In this document: piece after piece, positions 58,401-64,000 of the stretch
Numbering within the stretch: position 1 is the stretch's first letter
Layout: every line of letters starts with the position of its first letter
Source: Isoetes taiwanensis
Lineage: Eukaryota > Streptophyta > Lycopodiopsida > Isoetales > Isoetaceae
NCBI GenBank assembly: GCA_021234155.1
Contig: JAJEKV010000093.1
Location: 4,007,647-4,071,646, forward strand
Reading direction: 5' to 3'
DNA: 64,000 nucleotides
The notes under the pieces: generated by a model
The model's database searches: none
The model's input: the letters and a program-made list of their open reading frames with translations, nothing else
Told to the model about the DNA's origin: nothing
Made by a program: the position numbers and the translations under genes

Positions 58401-59507
58401 ACAAATGAGTTATTGGAAATGACCTGACGAGCACCTTTGAAATCGTCCCTAAGTCCTTCTTAACGATCTTATAAGAAGACAAGAAGGTCAAAATTTCTCC
58501 AATACCTTGTGAAGTGGAAGCACTTATCGCTGAAGACGCCGCGGGTACTACAAACGCATCTTGAGAAACAAGTATGCTCGAGTTCATGGAGCAATGCAAG
58601 GGTCGGCTCACACCGAAGTAATTGACATCGACAACCAAGAAATCGGCTCAGGCATGTCGATTTGGGTTTAGATTTAATTCATGTGTAGCTAAGATTAATC
58701 TAGCATGCAGCCTATGCTAGGTATGGGTTGCATGCGTTGTTACCGATGATGAGACCACTACGGTGATCTCTAGGACGTGGTGTAATGTCATTGTAGGCAT
58801 GACCACGGTTTTGCTTGCATGAGTTGGAAGGTAGATTAGAAAGTCTACTGTCCCACGGAAGTAGACGACCTCGAGATAAGAGGTCATTCAGGAATGCATG
58901 ATAGGAAAGCACCTCTAGTCAATGCCTATTACGGGAGGACCCTTCACGCCCACATACGGGGAGGACCCTCCACGCTGGGCAACTAAAGGTGTAGGCATGA
59001 GTGGTATATAGGCATGATAGGGCGCTGTCTCCACGGCCATGATGGAAGAAACATAATCTTCCTATGCCCGGAGATATGCCTTGCATCCATATAATTGTAT
59101 TTAATGGGTGGTTCCCTTACAACCAACCCTTATAATAATTAAACACGTACTGACGTAGTGTTGAACCTGCAGGCCAATAGAGGATTTGAGCGGCAGGACG
59201 ATGGCACTACGATGACTCACAACACACAATTTTGCCATAGTGTGTTGCGAGGAGGCGATAAGGAGCTTTAGCTAGGAAGTTTTGAACTATAATTGATGAT
59301 AATGTCGTAAAATTTTGTGAATAATAGATGATGAAGTAGAGGACGGAAGAGCCTCTCACCATAGTACAATTACAATAAATTATAATATTACCTGAGGTGA
59401 TTGATTATAACATTGGTATATAAGTTGTCGTGACCGCAGGGTATGCAGGTTTCCAAGGGTGGGAGACGTGTGATGCTGAGGACAACATCAAGCCAAGGTG
59501 GGGAGAA
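58401..59507 (+). other. Post-integrase non-coding part of the gag-less gypsy element
   Basis: No frame recognised. Ends with the purine tract aaggtggggagaa that primes plus-strand synthesis directly before the 3' LTR. Confidence 0.6.
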
Positions 59508-61083
59508 TGTGACGTTCCAGCATAATATACCCCTAATAATGATATTATCTTGCCGTCCCACGTACATGCCATAGATGACATGTACTTGAGAGCCGAAGAA
59601 CTTTGCACCTAGGGGCCAAGAGTGCACCTAGGGGGGGCAACCTCGAATGTTGTGCATGTTAATAAAACATACACAACAAAACCCCCTTGAACCTCATTTT
59701 CCAAATGGCATGAACCCATTTGGCCAAATGATTAACCTAACCTAAAAAGGGTCTATATAAGGGTTATAACCCTAAACCCTAAACCCTTTTCCATTTTTGA
59801 CATTTGGGGTTTTCATAGAGCTCCTTTCCCAATCTCGCATTTAGGGTTCTCTTGAGCCATTTCGGCCAAGTCTGGACTTCAATTCGCATTGCTGAGCTCC
59901 GAGAAGCCGGATTTGCACAACAGATTATCAATTCGCAGCCATCATCAGCAAGATCAAGAGCATGGATGCCTTCCGAGATCGAGCGGGTCAAGGAGCAGGT
60001 ATCTAGTCATTACAGGTGCAAAGCCGTCTTTGGGCAAGGCATTAGGCTGGTTTAGTATGTTAGATCAACTCTAGAGGCCTTATAGATCCCGAGATCATAA
60101 GCCCTAACTATGAACCTAACTCTGTTATGTAGTTAGATAGATTAGATGATATTCTCTATTTCAGTTCTATGATGATGGATGTATTTCACTCTGTGACCTC
60201 CATGTACTGGGAAGGGGGTAGAGACCTAGAGTTGTGTAGCGTGATGATCCTAGGTAGCACCATTAGTTCCCAATTACATGCGGCCGTGCGACGTGAGCCC
60301 GCCGGTTGTGGGTGAAGGGCTAGGCGGTTGATAAGGAGGAGCTTGTCTCATCATGGATTGACCCCTCTGGTAGTAAGGCTGTCATCGGGGTCTCTGGGTG
60401 GGCTAGGCTTAATGGCTTGCCACCGCTGCGGTGGGCAAGGCATGAGCTCGACACTGGGTGACGCGTCAGCCTTCCAAAGGATTTAAGTCAAATAAGGGCA
60501 AGTGGCCCTCTAGCCACCTGATGAGCATGGATGCCTCCGAGGAAGGCAACTTTCCTCTTGCCTCATCGGGCCGGGAGATGCAACTTCGATGCATTCTCCG
60601 CCCCTCGGGCTATTCACCCGGCAGTTCGGCCAGTCCCAACACTTTTCAGCCTACTCTGCAAAGTGTGCACGGGAGGGGCGGATGGAGTGGACTACCCTCA
60701 GCCATGTTCTAGGCCAGCCAAATCCATTGCCATGTATTCCGTCTGCATTGACTTCTGGAGGCCCCAAACATCACACCCCTTTAGTCTGAGCCTCGGGTAG
60801 GATTCCCCCTTTCTGTCATTGTTATGATTATGTTGTTATCTATGGTATATATGATATGTTCACCCTTCGAGGTGATTGTACTGATATGTTATGTTGTGTG
60901 CTCATGTTTATTCGCGCTTCCGCAGCTAGGTCGACCCGATGGGAGACGGGTGAATGACACATCCACTCTTCCCTTGCTGGCTCATTCCACTGGGAGTGGA
61001 GTCAGGTGGATGGCCCCTGCCAGGGGGAAGGCTCCTCCTTCGAATACGATGTGTGCATCGTATAAGGAGTAGGGGACGTCACA
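59508..61083 (+). repeat. 3' LTR of the gag-less gypsy element (1,576 bp)
   Basis: Begins TGTGACGTTCC and ends GGGGACGTCACA, so the LTR itself has 7-bp inverted ends TGTGACG/CGTCACA. Partner of 53,585-55,200. Confidence 0.92.
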
Positions 61084-62160
61084 ACTATATTGGCAATGTA
61101 GAACATTTTCCCAAACGTAGCCTGATAGATATTTGTGTCTGATTCATGACAAGATAGACCAACACAAAACTTTCTTGCCAAAGCTAGATCCTTTGCCTAA
61201 GCATTGTTAAAACGCTTTTCAGATGAAAGTAAGCTTAGCAAGTGTCTGGCATTGACATCTAGTTATTTTGTGATTGATCTTTGGAAGGATGATCTGAATT
61301 TCCATGTGAGTTCGATTTTTAAATACTAGAGAGAGGAACGATAGAAGGGTCTGCATCAGCCCCCATTTTTGATGCCTTGATGAATGATTAATCACTTACT
61401 TCAAATCAAAAGTGTCGAAAGAAACAAGGAGGACTTCGGATGAAATTACCATACAAGAAAAACAACTACCAGAGGAGCTATGTGTTCAGCTGGATAACTG
61501 TTGGAAAGAAAACAAGAATAAATGGATGTTTGGGGCAACGTGAAACTTGACAGTAGTAGGAGTCTTCAAGATTGTGAAGGTGGGGTTCATGATGGTTGGG
61601 CACACACATCATGATAAGCTCTTTCTTATCTAAGTATTCTTTACTTTCTCTACTAAGCTCAAGAGAGAGAGAACGCGATAAGTCTCCCAGAACTCATGAA
61701 TGTGATCAAAAGGCCATTGACTCTAATGCAATGGTCTTCTTAGTGGACGGGTTGTAGATTGGAAATCATTTGTGGAGGGATATTTGTTTGGAAGGTAAGG
61801 ATCCATTGACAAGCCACTCAAAGCCACTACACTTTAAGTTTTGGATGAGAAATGGAATACCAATCATGCAGTATAAGTGGAGGCTAGGCAATAAGTTATG
61901 GGTGCTTGTGCAAGGCATCGAAATATAGCAAATGGAGGCTAAAGATGAAGTTCTTCTTTCTACAGATGAGCCAAAACTACTTCCTTCTTTAAAAATGTTA
62001 AAGACTCTAGCCAACCAGTGAAGGGCATCTAGGATCGCATAAACACACTGGAAGGATGTTTGAAGGGAAAAGGATACCTCATCACTTAAAAAAAAGCAGA
62101 TGGACTCCGTAATCAATTCTTTGGGAGAAAGTAGTGTCATGCTTAGAAACATAACAGACA
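61084..62160. other. Right flank of the gypsy element; no recognised gene
   Basis: Starts with the duplicated ACTAT. Short open frames only. It may be the decayed upstream part of the reading frame at 62,166-62,709, since acidic and Lys-rich fragments on the plus strand lead into it. Confidence 0.4.
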
Positions 62161-62165
62161 TGTGG

Positions 62166-62709
62166 GGGAAAGTCGAGAGACGGTTTCTCGCCAGAGATTA
62201 GGTGGGAGGATTCTCATGGGTCAAACACATCAAAGAAAGTTGTACAAGGCTCCAACAATGGTTCCAAGTGGTTTATGGGAAGCAAACCTTTAAAGCCGAG
62301 GTGGTTTGACCTTCCTGAGTGGGATCCTTTTGAGGACATAAAGGAAGGCTATTTTGTGCTAGTCAGGCCTGACGATGAGGAATGACCAATATGGTTAGGG
62401 ATAATAATATCTGATGTTACCACCACCTTGCTTGATGGAGAAGAGTTGCATTCTGGGTTCTAGGTTCAATATTGGGAGCCCGTTGGGAGGCTTAAGAAAG
62501 GCAACTTGAAGGAACAATACTCTGATAGCTGGGAGAAGAAGTGGAGGACAAATCCTGTTGATCCTCAAAGGAGAGAATTGGTGGAGTGTATCTTATGGTC
62601 ATACCCTGCTTGTCACATTGCAAAGGACAAGACCCACAAGATTCCCAAAAGGGAAATGGACAAAGCCAAGAGCAACCTCCATGCTATAGCATTGTATGAG
62701 GGTAGATAA
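62166..62709 (+). pseudogene. Conserved-looking reading frame with two nonsense codons, family unknown
   Basis: One frame runs through the whole stretch with only two stops (TGA at about 62,383; TAG at about 62,461). It has the composition and pattern of a folded protein: KPRWFDLPEWDPF, EGYFVLVRPDD, PIWLGIIISDV, VQYWEPVGRL, EQYSDSWEKKWR, VECILWSYPA. Its Trp/Tyr-rich small-barrel look (GxFVLVRP, then WLGxI, then VxYWxP) resembles Tudor- or BAH-like modules and the C-terminal domain seen in some uncharacterised transposon-linked plant proteins. I am not certain of this. The last 67 codons from ATG 62,506 are intact. No neighbour suggests a role. Confidence 0.5.
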
Positions 62710-64000
62710 TATTATTTGTGTGTTATGCTAGGCATGTCCCATGAAATTCTTGAGAAATCTCTCCATTTTTACGTCCATGGATTTGATAAGAAAGACACAT
62801 GAACAAGTTGTAGTTCTATGATGTGAATTGTCCCTAGTGAAGAGCTTCACATATGAAGTAATTTCATTTGACATGTTTGGCTACATTGATCTTTTTGGTT
62901 GAAGGGGTTGTTCAATGCCAAAGAACAAAATCGAGGAGGTAAAAAAATATGCTTATATATTTTGTAGGTAGTGTGGCCATTCTTAGAAGCGAGAAGTTGC
63001 ATTGCCTGAGCCATCAAATTGCATTGTATTTTATGGGTTTGACTTTGTTCATCTCGAAGGACAAAACCCTAAACTAAACCCTTCTTTATAGTGGGAGTTA
63101 GAAAGCTGCTGAAATATTATCATTTTTTGTAGATATTACTATCTTTTCATGGTTTGACTAGTTGATCCATGTGTAGAGAGGTCATTTGAAGTTCACACAA
63201 AAGGTCGAACCAATGACCTATTATCTAAACAAATGCTTTACCACAAATCCATCACATGCAAACGTTATGATGTTGTATTAATCAATAACGAAGTCGCCGA
63301 GTGCTTCATTGCCGTTTAAAGGCCTAAGTTAACAGATGGGCAAAACGGGGATCTCCCCAAAAGGAGAGCCTGGATAAAGACCCATCCATCCTCAATTTCT
63401 GTAGGGTGATCAAAGGAGACAATTTGCGGGATCGCCAAACAAACCATCAAAACATTAGAGCAAGATATTGGAGATCCTGAAAGCATGCATTCTAGCATAT
63501 GGTCAAATCTACTCCCAAAATGTGGTTAACCCGACACATATCCCGGGTTAACTCCATCGCTCGATTTCAAGCTTAAAAAACAAGGGTTTCTCCATTTTTT
63601 TTCCTGATCTTGCTTGATCAGTGCTCAAATCTCTTGCTCTCTTGAATGAATGAGGATTTAAGGGGATGACAAGGTGATTCTAATGGTGTTTGAACCAGAT
63701 TAAACCATTCAAAGAGCATATTACAAGCTCTATTCCAAGATCATCATGTCGAGAATCGTATTTAAGCCTCAGTTCATCGCGTGGTTATTCCCGCCAAAAA
63801 ATAGTGGTTAGCTCGGACAAAAATAGTGGTTAGCTCGGACACATGGTCTTCAACCACATTCCGGAGTAGATTTATGGCGCTCGCATTCTAGCTACCTTTG
63901 ATGATCTCAAATAAGTATCTGATATTAAAACAACAAGTGAATTTGATCTGAAAGTCCTAAGAGGAACTTAAGGAATCATGTCTCTTGCAACATAATGAAC
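62710..64000. other. No recognised gene; one short tandem duplication
   Basis: Short frames only. The 22-bp unit aaaaatagtggttagctcggac is present twice in tandem at 63,797-63,840. The phrase ccctaaactaaaccc at 63,068 is too short to call telomeric. Confidence 0.5.

Larger units (their letters stand above)
53585..61083 (+). mobile_element. Full-length but gag-less Ty3/gypsy retrotransposon (7.5 kb)
   Basis: LTRs 53,585-55,200 and 59,508-61,083 flank a 4.3-kb interior; TSD is ACTAT. LTR ends are TGTGA(T/C)G...TCACA. The polypurine tract aaggtggggagaa abuts the 3' LTR. The interior holds protease (YDLIIGMEYL at about 55,500), RT, RNase H and integrase in that order on the plus strand. Only about 70 bp separates the 5' LTR from the first protease-like residues, so no gag or nucleocapsid is left. 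It is either a deleted, non-autonomous copy or an internally rearranged one. I could not match a primer-binding site directly after 55,200 to a tRNA from memory. Many frameshifts. Confidence 0.92.

Noticed and set aside
59766..59790. ccctaaaccctaaaccc as a telomeric remnant or chromosome end
   Set aside because: Only two to three units, at the equivalent place in both LTRs just downstream of the TATA box; it belongs to the retrotransposon.
1..64000. CRISPR arrays, bacterial operons, tRNA or rRNA genes
   Set aside because: No regularly spaced repeats, no ribosome-binding-site-led gene runs and no clear tRNA A/B box pair or rRNA core were seen. The genes have plant introns.

Overview
The window reads as nuclear DNA of a large-genome vascular plant. 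It holds spliced plant gene families (a pectin-synthesising GAUT, a receptor-like cytoplasmic kinase, a GH32 acid invertase) separated by tens of kilobases of decayed LTR retrotransposons and LINEs, many nested or inverted. There are no operons and no bacterial-type signals. I cannot place the species. The repeat load, the degree of decay and the type of LINE present suggest a gymnosperm or another large-genome land plant, but this is inference only.

Layout. 1-2.3 kb: no recognisable gene. 2.3-4.1 kb: a decayed Ty3/gypsy chromovirus pol (RNase H, integrase, chromodomain) whose integrase is split by a (CTT)26 microsatellite. 4.7-9.4 kb: a multi-exon GAUT1-4-type galacturonosyltransferase, broken by several small indels, with three tandemly duplicated phase-1 exons in its stem region. 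9.9-13.1 kb: two 5'-truncated LINE reverse transcriptases, head to head. 13.2 kb: a tiny poly(A) insertion with a 12-bp target duplication. 13.8-14.7 kb: an antisense zinc-knuckle gag remnant. 14.7-15.9 and 35.0-36.2 kb: the two arms of a 1.2-kb dispersed inverted repeat. 20.2-23.45 kb: an old Tat-like gypsy pol, interrupted at its integrase tail by a complete-length gypsy element (23,449-34,132, TSD TATTG). 39.4-41.5 kb: a receptor-like cytoplasmic kinase pseudogene on the minus strand.

43.7-45.5 kb: the only clearly intact protein gene, a 598-residue acid invertase/GH32 enzyme in one uninterrupted exon, with a 55-bp near-palindrome about 190 bp upstream. 46.6-47.0 kb: a LINE fragment. 47.05-48.7 kb: a long foldback (two roughly 830-bp arms around a 14-nt loop). 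49.3-50.1 kb: the 3' part of an L1-type LINE on the minus strand. 53,585-61,083: a second full-length gypsy element with 1.6-kb LTRs and TSD ACTAT, with no recognisable gag. 62.2-62.7 kb: a conserved but nonsense-mutated reading frame of unknown family.

Functionally, the cell-wall or sugar-related genes are unlinked neighbours, not a pathway cluster; nothing suggests they work together. The most notable points are the intronless, membrane-anchored invertase that carries the cell-wall-type active-site proline, the exon triplication in the GAUT stem, the 1.7-kb foldback, and LTR pairs whose differences concentrate in CG-rich stretches while the AT-rich stretches stay nearly identical. The last point bears on whether the broken frames are biological or partly sequencing error.
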